From: DATHBD01 sp035296325
Lineage (GTDB): Bacteria > Actinomycetota > Actinomycetes > Mycobacteriales > Micromonosporaceae
DNA length: 64,000 nucleotides
Direction of reading: 5' to 3'
Assembly: GCA_035296325.1 (NCBI GenBank)
Contig: DATHBD010000023.1
Span: 322,928-386,927 of the forward strand
Below are positions 48,486 through 56,536 of the stretch, piece after piece; position 1 is the first letter of the stretch; every line of letters starts with the position of its first letter. Below the pieces are notes generated by a model. That model ran no database searches. It saw only the letters and a list, made by a program, of their open reading frames with translations, and was not told the DNA's origin. Position numbers and translations under genes: made by a program.

Positions 48486-49445
48486 ATGCGCCGGTTCATC
48501 GTCGGCATGACTGCCACCGTTCTGCTTGCGTCGCTGGCCGGCTGCGGTGGTTCGGATCCGGCAGGCACGACAACGACTGGCGGCACGAACCAGGTCAAGG
48601 TCGGCATCATCCCGATCGTGGACGTTGCTCCGATCTATCTCGGCCAACAGAAGGGTTTCTTCTCGAGCCGGAAGATCGATCTGACCATGGAGAGTGGCCA
48701 GGGCGGGGCGGCGATCGTGCCCGGCGTGGTGAGCGGCCAGTTCCAGTTCGGGTTCAGCAACATGACGTCGCTTCTTGTCGCCCAGACGAAGAACGTGCCG
48801 ATCAAGGTCGTCTCCAACGGGGTCGCGTCGACAGGGAAGTCCGGCGCGGACTTCTCCGGCGTCGTGGTCAAGGCGGACAGCCCGATCAAGGCGGCGTCGG
48901 ACCTCGCCGGCAAGAAGATCGCCGTGAACACGCTCAAGAACATCGGTGACACCACCGTTCGTGAGTCGGTGCGTAAGGCGGGCGGCGACCCGGGCGGCAT
49001 CGGCTTCGTCGAGATGCCGTTTGCGAACATGCCGGCCGCGGTGGCGAACGGCCAGGTCGACGCGGCCTGGGTGGTGGAGCCGTCGCTCTCCGAGGTGCTC
49101 AGCACGGGAGGGCGTGTGGTCGCGTGGAACTACGTGGACTCGGCACCGGACCTGACCGTTGCCGCCTACTTCACCTCAACGCAGCTGGCGACTGAGAACG
49201 CCGACCTCGTGAAGCGGTTCACCGAGGCGATGAACGAATCTCTCGCGTACGCGACCTCGCACCCCGACGAGGTCCGCGAGGTTCTCGGCAGCTACACCAA
49301 GATCGATCCATCGATCCGGGCGAAACTCACATTACCTACCTGGCCCACCGAGATGAACCGGGCCTCCATCGATACGCTGGCCAAGCTCGGCCAGCAGGAT
49401 GGGCTCTTCGCCACCGCACCCGATCTGGCCAAGCTGCTGCCGTGA
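48486..49445 (+). CDS. NitT/TauT-type ABC substrate-binding lipoprotein
   Basis: The 319-residue protein has a lipoprotein signal with lipobox LAGC (VLLASLAGCGG), then an SsuA/NMT1-like binding domain: VKVGIIPIVDVAPIYLGQQKGFF, GGAAIVPGVVSGQFQFGFSNMTSLL, DLAGKKIAVNTLKNIGDTTVRE, NGQVDAAWVVEPSLSEV. Family members bind nitrate, sulfonates, taurine, aromatic acids or pyrimidine precursors; the substrate here is undetermined. ATG 48486 follows GGAGGGCCC. The stop overlaps the first permease gene. Confidence 0.9.
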   Translation: MRRFIVGMTATVLLASLAGCGGSDPAGTTTTGGTNQVKVGIIPIVDVAPIYLGQQKGFFSSRKIDLTMESGQGGAAIVPGVVSGQFQFGFSNMTSLLVAQTKNVPIKVVSNGVASTGKSGADFSGVVVKADSPIKAASDLAGKKIAVNTLKNIGDTTVRESVRKAGGDPGGIGFVEMPFANMPAAVANGQVDAAWVVEPSLSEVLSTGGRVVAWNYVDSAPDLTVAAYFTSTQLATENADLVKRFTEAMNESLAYATSHPDEVREVLGSYTKIDPSIRAKLTLPTWPTEMNRASIDTLAKLGQQDGLFATAPDLAKLLP

Positions 49446-50281
49446 CGGCGGCGATCGCTACTTCCGCCGACGCCAGTCCTGACGCGGCGGGCACACCCGC
49501 GCCGCCGCGGCGAGGAGGCTCGGGGCTGTTGGGCCTGGCCGGGCTCGCCGGCCTGCTGCTCGTCGTCGAGTTCGCCTCCCGCTCCGGCCTCGTCTCCGAC
49601 CGTTATCTGCCCCCGACGAGCCGGATCGTGGTCGCGCTCAGCGAGGAACTGGGAACCGGCGAATTCTGGCAAGCACTGGGCGACACGCTCGCCGCCTGGG
49701 CCATCGGGCTGCTGATCGCGACGGGTGCCGGCGTGCTCGCCGGTGTGCTGATCGGCGCGGTGCCGCTGCTGCGGGCCGCGACGGCGTCAACGGTGGAGTT
49801 TCTGCGCCCGATCCCGTCCGTGGCGCTGATCCCCATCGCTGTGCTGCTGTACGGCAGCAGCCTCAAGTCGTCCCTGTTGCTCATCGTCTACGCCGCGTTC
49901 TGGCAGGTGATGATCCAGGTCCTGGCCGGGGTGCAGGATGTCGACCCGGTGGCTGACGAAACCGCACGGAGCTACGGGCTGGGCTGGTGGTACCGGATCC
50001 GCTACGTCCTCTGGCCGACCGCGTTGCCCTACGTGTTCACCGGTGTGCGGTTGGCGGCCGCCGTCGCGCTGGTACTGGCGATCACGGCCGAACTCGTCAT
50101 CGGTGCTCCGGGTCTCGGAAAGGAGATCGCTGTCGCGCAGGCGTCGAACGCGATTCCGGCCCTCTACGCCCTCATTGTCGTGACCGGGCTGCTCGGGGTC
50201 TGCATCAACCTGCTCGCGCGGGCTGCGGAGCGCCGGCTGCTGCGGTGGCACCAGTCCGTACGCGGGGAGCTGCCGGCATGA
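49442..50281 (+). CDS. ABC importer permease, first of two (SsuC/TauC-like)
   Basis: The 279-residue permease has an N-terminal helix (GLLGLAGLAGLLLVVEFAS) and five or six further helices with the binding-protein-dependent transport signature SYGLGWWYRIRYVLWPTALPYVFTGVRLAAAVALVLAI (the EAA-type loop contacting the ATPase). It likely dimerises with the second permease. GTG 49442 overlaps the lipoprotein stop (GTGA); the stop overlaps the next gene (ATGA). Confidence 0.9.
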   Translation: MTAAIATSADASPDAAGTPAPPRRGGSGLLGLAGLAGLLLVVEFASRSGLVSDRYLPPTSRIVVALSEELGTGEFWQALGDTLAAWAIGLLIATGAGVLAGVLIGAVPLLRAATASTVEFLRPIPSVALIPIAVLLYGSSLKSSLLLIVYAAFWQVMIQVLAGVQDVDPVADETARSYGLGWWYRIRYVLWPTALPYVFTGVRLAAAVALVLAITAELVIGAPGLGKEIAVAQASNAIPALYALIVVTGLLGVCINLLARAAERRLLRWHQSVRGELPA

Positions 50282-51054
50282 CCGCCGTGGCCGGGCGCGT
50301 CGGTCTCGTGCTTGCCCTTCCGCTGCTCCTGTTCGCGATCTGGTACGTCGCGACCGACAGCAGCCGGAGCTTCTACGTGCCGCCGCTGCGCACCATCCTG
50401 GCGGCCTTCGTGGACACCTGGACGCTCGACCGGCTGCGTGTCGACGTGCTGCCGAGTCTGCTGCGCCTGCTCGCCGGGTACGGGCTGGCGGTCGCGTTCG
50501 GCGTCTCGCTCGGCGTCGTCATCGGCACGGGCCGGCGGATCCGGGCCACGCTGGAGCCGGTACTGGAGTTCTTCCGCGCCATCCCACCTCCGGTACTCGT
50601 GCCGGTCATCATGCTGTTCGCGGGCATCGGTGACGGCATGAAAGTGATCGTCATCGTGTCCGGCTGCATTTGGCCGATCCTGCTCAACACGGTCGAAGGG
50701 GTGCGCGCCGTTGACGGCGTACTGTCCGACACCGCCCGCTCGTACCGGATCACCGGGTGGGCGCGGCTGCGCCACGTGGTACTGCGCGGCGCCAGCCCGC
50801 AGATCGTCACCGGCATGCGCCAGGCGCTGTCCATCGCCATCATTCTGATGGTGATCAGCGAAATGTTCGCGGCGAGCAATGGCCTGGGCTTCACCATCGT
50901 GCAATTCCAACGGAGCTTCGCGATCCCGGAAATGTGGAGTGGCGTCATCCTGCTCGGCCTGCTGGGCTTTGCCCTGTCGGCGCTCTTCTCCCTCGCCGAG
51001 AACCGCATTCTGGGCTGGTACCGCGGAGTGCGCGGAGCCCAGCGCCAGCCCTGA
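50278..51054 (+). CDS. ABC importer permease, second of two
   Basis: The 258-residue permease has six helices and the EAA-like loop TARSYRITGWARLRHVVLRGASPQIVTGMRQALSIAIILMVI. It is clearly related to, but diverged from, the preceding permease, so the translocation pore should be a heterodimer; single-permease SsuC/TauC systems are more common. ATG 50278. Confidence 0.9.
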   Translation: MTAVAGRVGLVLALPLLLFAIWYVATDSSRSFYVPPLRTILAAFVDTWTLDRLRVDVLPSLLRLLAGYGLAVAFGVSLGVVIGTGRRIRATLEPVLEFFRAIPPPVLVPVIMLFAGIGDGMKVIVIVSGCIWPILLNTVEGVRAVDGVLSDTARSYRITGWARLRHVVLRGASPQIVTGMRQALSIAIILMVISEMFAASNGLGFTIVQFQRSFAIPEMWSGVILLGLLGFALSALFSLAENRILGWYRGVRGAQRQP

Positions 51055-51086
51055 CCCGACGTCCGTCCGAGAGGAGGCCAACCGAG

Positions 51087-51887
51087 ATGCTCGAACTCGA
51101 GGTTCGCGGTCTGCGGAAGGTGTACACCGGCAAGGAACGTGCCGTCGAGGCGGTCCGCGACCTCACGTTCACCATCGACGCCGGCGACCTGGTCTGTCTG
51201 GTCGGACCGTCCGGGTGTGGCAAGACCACCCTGCTGCGGTGCATCGCGGGCCTGCTCGCCCCCACCTCGGGACAGGTGCTGCTCGGCGGTCGCGAGGTCG
51301 CCGGCCCGCCCCCGGGCATGGCGGTGGTCTTCCAGGAGTACGGCCGCAGCCTGTTCCCCTGGCTCAGCGTCTATGACAACGTGGAACTCCCACTCAGGCA
51401 GAAGAAGCTGCCCAAGGCGCGTCGCCGGGACCTGGTGGAGCAGGCGCTGGTCGCGGTGGGACTGCCGGACCACCACAAGGCGTACCCGTGGCAGCTCTCC
51501 GGCGGCATGCAGCAGCGCGTGGCCATCGCGCGGGCGGTCGCGTACGAGCCGGCCGTCCTGTTGATGGACGAGCCGTTCGCCGCAGTCGATGCACAGACCC
51601 GCGCGGACCTGGAGGACCTCGTCCGGTCGCTGTGGAAGCGACTCGGCGTGACGATCCTGTTCGTGACGCACGACATCGACGAGGCGGTGTATCTGGGTCA
51701 GCACGTGATCATGTTGTCCGCATCACCGACGGTGGTGCAGCATCGGCTCGCCGTTGACCTTCCTGACCAGCGCGACCAGTTGCACACCCGGGCGGACCAG
51801 CGCTTCACCAGCTTGCGTACCCAGGTCTACGGACAGATCCAGAAGGCCAAGCGGGCCGGGGCACCGGCGGTCGCCGGCCAGCGTTGA
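51087..51887 (+). CDS. NitT/TauT-type ABC ATPase
   Basis: The 266-residue ATPase carries Walker A GPSGCGKTT, Q-loop VFQEYGRSLFPWLSV, signature LSGGMQQRVAIARAV, Walker B VLLMDEPFAAVD and H-loop FVTHDIDEAV. The FPWLSV and DEPFAAVDAQTR segments are typical of SsuB/TauB/NrtD. ATG 51087 follows GAGGAGGCC. It completes a four-gene importer operon (binding protein, two permeases, ATPase). Confidence 0.93.
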   Translation: MLELEVRGLRKVYTGKERAVEAVRDLTFTIDAGDLVCLVGPSGCGKTTLLRCIAGLLAPTSGQVLLGGREVAGPPPGMAVVFQEYGRSLFPWLSVYDNVELPLRQKKLPKARRRDLVEQALVAVGLPDHHKAYPWQLSGGMQQRVAIARAVAYEPAVLLMDEPFAAVDAQTRADLEDLVRSLWKRLGVTILFVTHDIDEAVYLGQHVIMLSASPTVVQHRLAVDLPDQRDQLHTRADQRFTSLRTQVYGQIQKAKRAGAPAVAGQR

Positions 51888-51899
51888 CGCGGTGCGCCG

Positions 51900-52307
51900 T
51901 CAGGCGGCACGGGGCGGGCGGGGTGCCAGGCCGCCCAGGGCGCTGATCAGGTACAGCAGGACGGGCGGCAGGAACGCGGCGCTGAGGCCGAGGGCGAGCA
52001 GTAGCCCCCACCCGAAGAGGACGATCGCGGCGACGAGGTCGGCGAGCCGTTCGGCACGTCCCAGCCGCTGAGCCAGTAGTGGAAGCAGCGCCGCGACGAC
52101 CGGAACGCCGTGCAGCATCGCGGCCACCGCCCAGCCGGAGTCCTGCACAGTAGATGGTGCGAGCAGCGCGACGGTCAGCAGGATGATCGACAATGCGGCC
52201 AACCGCACCATGCCGCGCGCGTCGGCGGGTCTACGTACCAATCGTCCACCGGCCAGCATCGCGACCGTGACGAGGGCAAGGGCGATCATCGTTGCGATGG
52301 CGGCCAT
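51900..52307 (-). CDS. Membrane protein, four helices
   Basis: The 135-residue product has four hydrophobic stretches (IATMIALALVTVAMLAGGRLV, LAALSIILLTVALLA, VAAMLHGVPVVAALLPLLA, LVAAIVLFGWGLLLALGLSAAFLPPVLLYLISAL). ATG 52307 follows GGGAGATCTC, preferred over the ATG at 52346. It is divergent from the TetR gene at 52397 and is a likely target of it, since the operators lie between the two starts. Function unknown. Confidence 0.75.
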   Translation of the reverse strand: MAAIATMIALALVTVAMLAGGRLVRRPADARGMVRLAALSIILLTVALLAPSTVQDSGWAVAAMLHGVPVVAALLPLLAQRLGRAERLADLVAAIVLFGWGLLLALGLSAAFLPPVLLYLISALGGLAPRPPRAA

Positions 52308-52362
52308 GAGATCTCCCGGGAATCCGCGAACATGCATTCGAAACACCAGCGTATCCGGCCGC

Positions 52363-52397
52363 GTAGACAGTGTCTACGCTCTGGTAGACACTGTCTA
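52363..52397. promoter_or_regulatory. Twin TetR operators at a divergent promoter
   Basis: GTAGACAGTGTCTAC (52363-52377) and GTAGACACTGTCTA (52384-52397) share TAGACA-N2/3-TGTCTA arms with centres 21 bases apart (two helical turns). The second reaches the A of the TetR ATG and contains a -10-like TAGACA (52386-52391), so the TetR mRNA is probably leaderless and self-repressed. Confidence 0.7.
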
Positions 52398-53005
52398 TGG
52401 CAGAGTACGACCATGACCTCAGGAACCGGCTGGTCGACGTGGGTGCGGCCCTGCTCGCCGCCGAGGGACCGGCTGCGCTCTCGCTGCGCGAGATCGCCCG
52501 CCGGGCCGGGGTGTCACACGGCGCGCCGCGGCGACACTTCCCCACCCACCTCGACCTGCTGTCCGCCATCGCGCGGCGCGGCTACGCGGAACTCGACGCA
52601 CGCTTCGCTGAGGCGGTAGGCGACGGCCAACTGCCGCCGCGGGCGCAATTGCTGGCGCTGGGTCGGAGCTACCTTGAGTTCGCGCTGAACAGCCGGGGGA
52701 TGTTCGAGCTGATGTTCCGGCACGACCTGCTCGAGAGCAACCGGCTCGGCCTGCGGGATCTCGGCCTGCCGCTCTTCGGTCGTCTCGTCGACCTGGTCAC
52801 CCGGGCCCGCGTCGACGGCCACGTCGCGGCCGCCCCGGCGCCGATCGTCGCGGGTGCGCTGTGGTCGAACCTGCACGGCATCGCCCAACTGTGGGGCTGG
52901 GGGAGCCTTCAGTTCACGGTGGGTCTCGACGAGGCGGAGCCCTTGTTGCGGGCGGCACTTGACGCACACCTCGGGTCCGACGTTGTGTTTTCGCCACCCG
53001 GCTGA
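52397..53005 (+). CDS. TetR-family transcriptional regulator
   Basis: The 202-residue regulator has the TetR helix-turn-helix (LRNRLVDVGAALLAAEGPAAL, SLREIARRAGVSHGAPRRHFPTHLDLLSAIA) and a TetR_C_13-like ligand domain (LALGRSYLEFALNSRGMFELMFRHDLL, AGALWSNLHGIAQLWGWG). It likely represses itself and the divergent small membrane protein. The stop is followed by an 11-bp hairpin. Confidence 0.9.
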   Translation: MAEYDHDLRNRLVDVGAALLAAEGPAALSLREIARRAGVSHGAPRRHFPTHLDLLSAIARRGYAELDARFAEAVGDGQLPPRAQLLALGRSYLEFALNSRGMFELMFRHDLLESNRLGLRDLGLPLFGRLVDLVTRARVDGHVAAAPAPIVAGALWSNLHGIAQLWGWGSLQFTVGLDEAEPLLRAALDAHLGSDVVFSPPG

Positions 53006-53030
53006 CCCGCGCCGCCGCCGAGGCTGCGTT

Positions 53031-53059
53031 GCGAGCCCGCTACTCCGGAGCGGGCTCGC
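53031..53059. terminator. 11-bp stem-loop between convergent genes
   Basis: GCGAGCCCGCT (53031-53041) and AGCGGGCTCGC (53049-53059) are perfect arms; the hairpin overlaps the last codons of the leftward VOC gene and follows the TetR stop. Confidence 0.7.
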
Positions 53060-53399
53060 TCTGATCGAAGACCCGCACCACGTTGCCGGCGGGATCCAGG
53101 AACGTCGCCGCCTTGCCGCCGGGGACCTCGATGATCTCGCCGACCAACTTGATGTCCGGGCGCTCGGCGAAGAAGCGGTCCACACTCTCCACTCCGAAGA
53201 ATCCTCCCGCCTGCCGTTCGGCACCGCCGTTCCGCGGAACGTCGAGCATCAGTTCGACATCGGTGCCGGGCAGCGCGAACGCCGCGGTCGTCGTGCCCTC
53301 GCGCCACGACTCGTCCAGGCCAAGGGTGTCGCGGTAGAACGCCACAGCGGCTTCGAGATCGTCGACCGGCTGGTAGAGGAACGTCAGCTTCATGCCCAT
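53040..53399 (-). CDS. VOC-family protein
   Basis: The 119-residue single VOC module starts MGMKLTFLYQPVDDLEAAVAFYRDTLGL and has TTTAAFALPGTDVELMLDVPRNGG, the second unit VESVDRFFAERPDIKLVGEIIEVPGG and the end FLDPAGNVVRVFDQ. ATG 53399 or 53393. It is divergent from the TetR gene at 53436, with a 15-bp palindrome between them, suggesting control by that TetR. The substrate is unknown. Confidence 0.85.
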   Translation of the reverse strand: MGMKLTFLYQPVDDLEAAVAFYRDTLGLDESWREGTTTAAFALPGTDVELMLDVPRNGGAERQAGGFFGVESVDRFFAERPDIKLVGEIIEVPGGKAATFLDPAGNVVRVFDQSEPAPE

Positions 53400-53402
53400 G
53401 AA

Positions 53403-53417
53403 CGTAATCGGATTACG
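53403..53417. promoter_or_regulatory. Candidate TetR operator between VOC and TetR genes
   Basis: CGTAATCGGATTACG is a perfect 15-base palindrome (odd centre) three bases from the VOC start and 18 bases from the TetR start. Confidence 0.6.
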
Positions 53418-53435
53418 GGTGAACGTCAACGGGTT

Positions 53436-53954
53436 ATGCTGGGTCTGATGCAGGAGTGGATTCCGATTCCAGGAACGGCCAAGGCGCGTTTGGTCGAGGC
53501 CGCCATCCACCAGTTCGAGATGGCGGGATATGACGCGGTCAACGTCATCGAGCTGGCGAGCAAGGCCGGTGTCACCACCGGTTCGCTGTACCACCACTTC
53601 GGCTCCAAGCTCGGGCTCTACCTGGTGGTGCGCGACGAGATGGAGCGGCGGATCGTGGAAAGGATGCATGGCGCGGCGGCCGCGTCGCCCGGCCCTGGCG
53701 CGGCGCGGGCCGCGCTGCTCGTGGCCTTTGACGCGGCCGTGCGTTTCGGTGTGTGCCGCATTCTCGCGGAACCGGTACCGGTCGAACGCGATGACCCCGT
53801 CGAGGCCACCCTGCGATCGCTCGTGCCCCGACGACTCGACGCCGCCGGCGCGATCCTGGCGGCGGCGTGGCGGGCCTCGCTTCGCGCGGTCGTCGAAGGC
53901 ACCCCCAACGCGACGGCCCGCGCCTCACTGGACTACCTGCTGAAACCGGCCTAG
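53436..53954 (+). CDS. TetR-family transcriptional regulator
   Basis: The 172-residue regulator begins MLGLMQEWIPIPGTAKARLVEAAIHQFEMAGYDAVNV, with the helix-turn-helix IELASKAGVTTGSLYHHFGSKLGLYLVVRDEM. The C-terminal domain is short and helical. ATG 53436 or 53448. The divergent VOC gene shares its control region. Confidence 0.85.
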   Translation: MLGLMQEWIPIPGTAKARLVEAAIHQFEMAGYDAVNVIELASKAGVTTGSLYHHFGSKLGLYLVVRDEMERRIVERMHGAAAASPGPGAARAALLVAFDAAVRFGVCRILAEPVPVERDDPVEATLRSLVPRRLDAAGAILAAAWRASLRAVVEGTPNATARASLDYLLKPA

Positions 53955-54059
53955 CCAGTGGCTCTGCATGAAACCGCAGAAGCGGCCCGGCTCAACCAGC
54001 CCGGTTGGGTCGTGCGCGGCCGGCCGCCAGAGGTGGGGGAGGGTCATGCGGGGCCCCGA

Positions 54060-54427
54060 CCGACGTGGACCGGTTGAGCAAAGCGGCGCCGTCGGGCTCG
54101 GACCAGCTGGTTGACGTGGGATGCTACGACCGGTTAGGCGCTGCCGTGGACGTCAACTTCACCCTGACGTACGTCAACCAGCGCAACATCCCGGGCCTCT
54201 CCACCGGCTTCGACCCGGACGGCCACGACTCGGCGTACTCCTGGGCCAACGAGCCGAGTACCGCGTCCTACCGCCCGGACACCTCCTACCGGTTCCGCAA
54301 CTTCACCAACACCGCGGCCACCGGAACCCGTACGGCCACGGGCACGTACGGAATGATGTTCGCCAACTCGAACCCCGACGTCGGCACCGCACAAGTGACG
54401 GCGTACGGCGACGGCACGCAGTTCTAG
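54060..54427 (+). pseudogene. C-terminal remnant of a secreted beta-sandwich protein
   Basis: The frame reads LVDVGCYDRLGAAVDVNFTLTYVNQRNI, then AYSWANEPSTASYRPDTSYRFRNFTN and VGTAQVTAYG. This is the repeat module of a family of actinobacterial secreted proteins that normally carry a signal peptide and several such modules. Here only about one module remains, with no signal peptide, no credible start and no ribosome binding site. Confidence 0.6.
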
Positions 54428-54455
54428 TCGCGGCCCTCACCAATAAAGTGACGTC

Positions 54456-55028
54456 ATGACACGTCCCGCCGACACCATCCCCGGCACAGGGCTACGCCGC
54501 TGCGGCTGCTGCGGCCGGCAACGACCCGCCAATCGCGTCGCCGCACTCGGGGTCACCCCCGGCGTCTACATCTGTGCCGGCTGCGCTCTGTGGGCCGCCC
54601 GCCGCGCCGGACTGCTCTCCGCGCTGCGCCAGATCCGGATCGGCGCCCTGCTCTCCCGCTTCACGAACCGAGCCCAGGCTCCCTGCACGGCCACGGCCAC
54701 GATCCCCATCCTGCCCAGCAGCAATCTCGACCGCACCACCGCGTTCTACGCCCGAGCCGGGTTCGCCGACGCCGAACGCCACGACGGCTACCTCGTCCTG
54801 CACAACGACGACGTCGAACTGCACTTCGCCTACCACGACACCGTCACCCCCAGCACATGCTTCATGCACGTCACCGACGCCACGAAGATGTGGAAACAGC
54901 TCCGCGACCGTGGCGTCGACGGCGTCGGGGACATCGCCGACCAGGACTACGGGCTCCGCGAGTTCATCCTGACCGACCCCGACGGCAACCAAGTACGCAT
55001 CGGCAGCCCACACGCCGCCAGTTCATGA
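54456..55028 (+). CDS. VOC-family protein with N-terminal zinc-ribbon-like domain
   Basis: The 190-residue protein has an N-terminal four-cysteine unit, CGCCGRQRPANRVAAL then YICAGCALWAARRAG (about residues 15-52), that resembles the ClpX-type C4 zinc finger. It is followed by a VOC domain (about 75-186: IPILPSSNLDRTTAFYARAGF, LVLHNDDVELHFAYHD, CFMHVTDATKMWKQLRDRGV, EFILTDPDGNQVRIG) of the bleomycin-resistance type. It sits among decayed genes but is itself intact. The role of the zinc unit is unknown. Confidence 0.8.
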   Translation: MTRPADTIPGTGLRRCGCCGRQRPANRVAALGVTPGVYICAGCALWAARRAGLLSALRQIRIGALLSRFTNRAQAPCTATATIPILPSSNLDRTTAFYARAGFADAERHDGYLVLHNDDVELHFAYHDTVTPSTCFMHVTDATKMWKQLRDRGVDGVGDIADQDYGLREFILTDPDGNQVRIGSPHAASS

Positions 55029-55044
55029 TCAATGCGACAACGCC

Positions 55045-55203
55045 TCGCGGCTCCACCAACGTTCGTCGGCCTGCTCGCCTACGCCGTGCTCGGCTGGACC
55101 CGGCTCGACCCGGTCGCCGGTTTCGTCATCGCTGGCCTTTGCGATCATGGAAGGCAAAGAAGCCTGGGAAGGCGAACTCGTCTGTGACGACGATGACGAC
55201 TGA
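55045..55203 (+). pseudogene. Frameshifted C-terminal remnant of a cation transporter
   Basis: TFVGLLAYAVLGWTRLDPVAGFVIAG in one frame continues one base later as FAIMEGKEAWEGELVCDDDDD and stop. Together they match the last membrane helix and tail of cation-diffusion-facilitator-like transporters (LDPVAGFVIA ... EGREAW). The one-base frameshift lies near 55138, and most of the gene is missing upstream. Confidence 0.7.
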
Positions 55204-55253
55204 CTGCCGGCAACTGCGCTAAAGCACGCAGCAGGCAAACGAAGGAGACGCCG

Positions 55254-55853
55254 GTGGGCTTGTCGCTGCTGGGCCAGGCCGTTGGCATGTTCGCCGTGAC
55301 CAACATCGACGACCTGTTCGTGCTGGCCGTCTTCTTCGGCCAGACCCGCGGTCGCAAAGCGGCGGCATGGCGCGTGGTCGCCGGCCAGTACCTCGGCTTC
55401 CTCGCCATCCTGGTCGCCGCTATCGTTGGCGCGCTCGGCGCCGGCCTGCTCCCCGAATCCGTGATCCCTTACCTCGGACTGCTCCCGCTGGCTCTGGGCA
55501 TCCGCGCCGCTGTCAACACCTGGCGCCACCGCCACGACACCGACGACGAACCCGGCAACCAGCACGAGGCCGGGCCCTCAGCGCTGCAAGTCGCTGCCGT
55601 GACCTTCGCCAACGGCGGCGACAACATCGGCGTCTACGTCCCCGTCTTCACCGTGGCCGGCACCAGCGGCATGACGATCTACGTGATCGTGTTCCTCATC
55701 GGCGTCGCGATCTGGTGCGCCGCCGGCTGGTTCCTCGCCACCCGGCCCCTGATCGCAAAGACCCTGTCCCGCTGGGGTCACCTCATTCTGCCCGTCGTCC
55801 TCATCGGCATCGGCGTGACGATCCTGGTCGGAGGCGGCGCGTTCGGACTCTGA
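55254..55853 (+). CDS. CadD-type cadmium resistance transporter
   Basis: The 199-residue protein has five to six membrane helices and the CadD/LysE-like features NIDDLFVLAVFFGQT in the first helix region, GQYLGFLAILVAAIVGALGAG, and VTFANGGDNIGVYVPVF. These are typical of the cadmium resistance transporter family, probably exporting Cd2+ or other divalent cations. GTG 55254 follows GAAGGAGA. It is intact within a stretch of pseudogenes, next to a cation-transporter remnant, suggesting a former metal-resistance island. Confidence 0.85.
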   Translation: MGLSLLGQAVGMFAVTNIDDLFVLAVFFGQTRGRKAAAWRVVAGQYLGFLAILVAAIVGALGAGLLPESVIPYLGLLPLALGIRAAVNTWRHRHDTDDEPGNQHEAGPSALQVAAVTFANGGDNIGVYVPVFTVAGTSGMTIYVIVFLIGVAIWCAAGWFLATRPLIAKTLSRWGHLILPVVLIGIGVTILVGGGAFGL

Positions 55854-55905
55854 CCGGCGTGGGCGGGAACCGACTCAGGAAACACCCCCGCGTAACGGAC
55901 TGCTG

Positions 55906-56217
55906 TTGCGCCTGTTCTTCGGCCGAGTCCTGGGCCGCGGCGTGATGGCGACCGCCCTTGTCTACGGTGAGCTACGCGTACAGACCGGTTCGATCTGGCC
56001 GGGCGTCGTGCTGCACACCATGTGCAACGCGATCGCGACGCCGCTGCTCGTCAACGGGCACCTCGGCTTCGCCGGCCACAGTGACGTGCTCTTCTCTCCG
56101 ATACCAAGTTCGATCATCACGATGCTGCTCTTCGGCGTTGTCGGGCTTCTGCTCCTGTCGCAGCGCCGCGCGCGGAAACCGCTGCCGGCCAACCTGGCCT
56201 CGACCCGCTCGGCCTGA
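55906..56217 (+). pseudogene. Truncated CPBP-family intramembrane protease
   Basis: The frame encodes the C-terminal third of a CAAX-like (CPBP) membrane protease: ATALVYGELRVQTGSIWPGVVLHTMCNAIATPLL with the conserved His and Asn of motif 3/4, and a final helix ITMLLFGVVGLLLL. The Glu-Glu motif and the helices carrying it are missing, and the only start codon is a TTG, so it should be inactive. Confidence 0.65.
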
Positions 56218-56370
56218 CCCGGCTCGGGCTGAAACCCGATGTCAACCATCGCCACCGGGGGAACTCGAATCCAGTGGGGACAAACTCGACGTGACGCCGT
56301 TCCGGGTCCGCTTGTCCGCCACCAGATCAACCCGTCCGTGGAACTTAGACGGCTGCCAGGGCGGCGGGCG

Positions 56371-56445
56371 GTGTTGGAGCACGTCCTGGAGCGGATCACC
56401 TACGCCAACGAAGAAGCCGGCTACTCCGTCGCCGCCCTCGCACAA
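56371..56445 (+). pseudogene. N-terminal fragment of a RecD2-like helicase
   Basis: A short stretch, VLEHVLERITYANEEAGYSVAAL, closely resembles the first residues of RecD2-type ATP-dependent helicases (VLEGVLERITYANEE-GYTVA). Reading frame and similarity end after about 25 residues. It is only a fragment. Confidence 0.5.
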
Positions 56446-56536
56446 TCTGATCGTCCGTTTACAGGCTCAGGGGCGCCGGCCGCGCGGCCTCATGCATGAC
56501 AGGCGTCACGACAACCTCGCCCGCCGCCCGTGCGTG

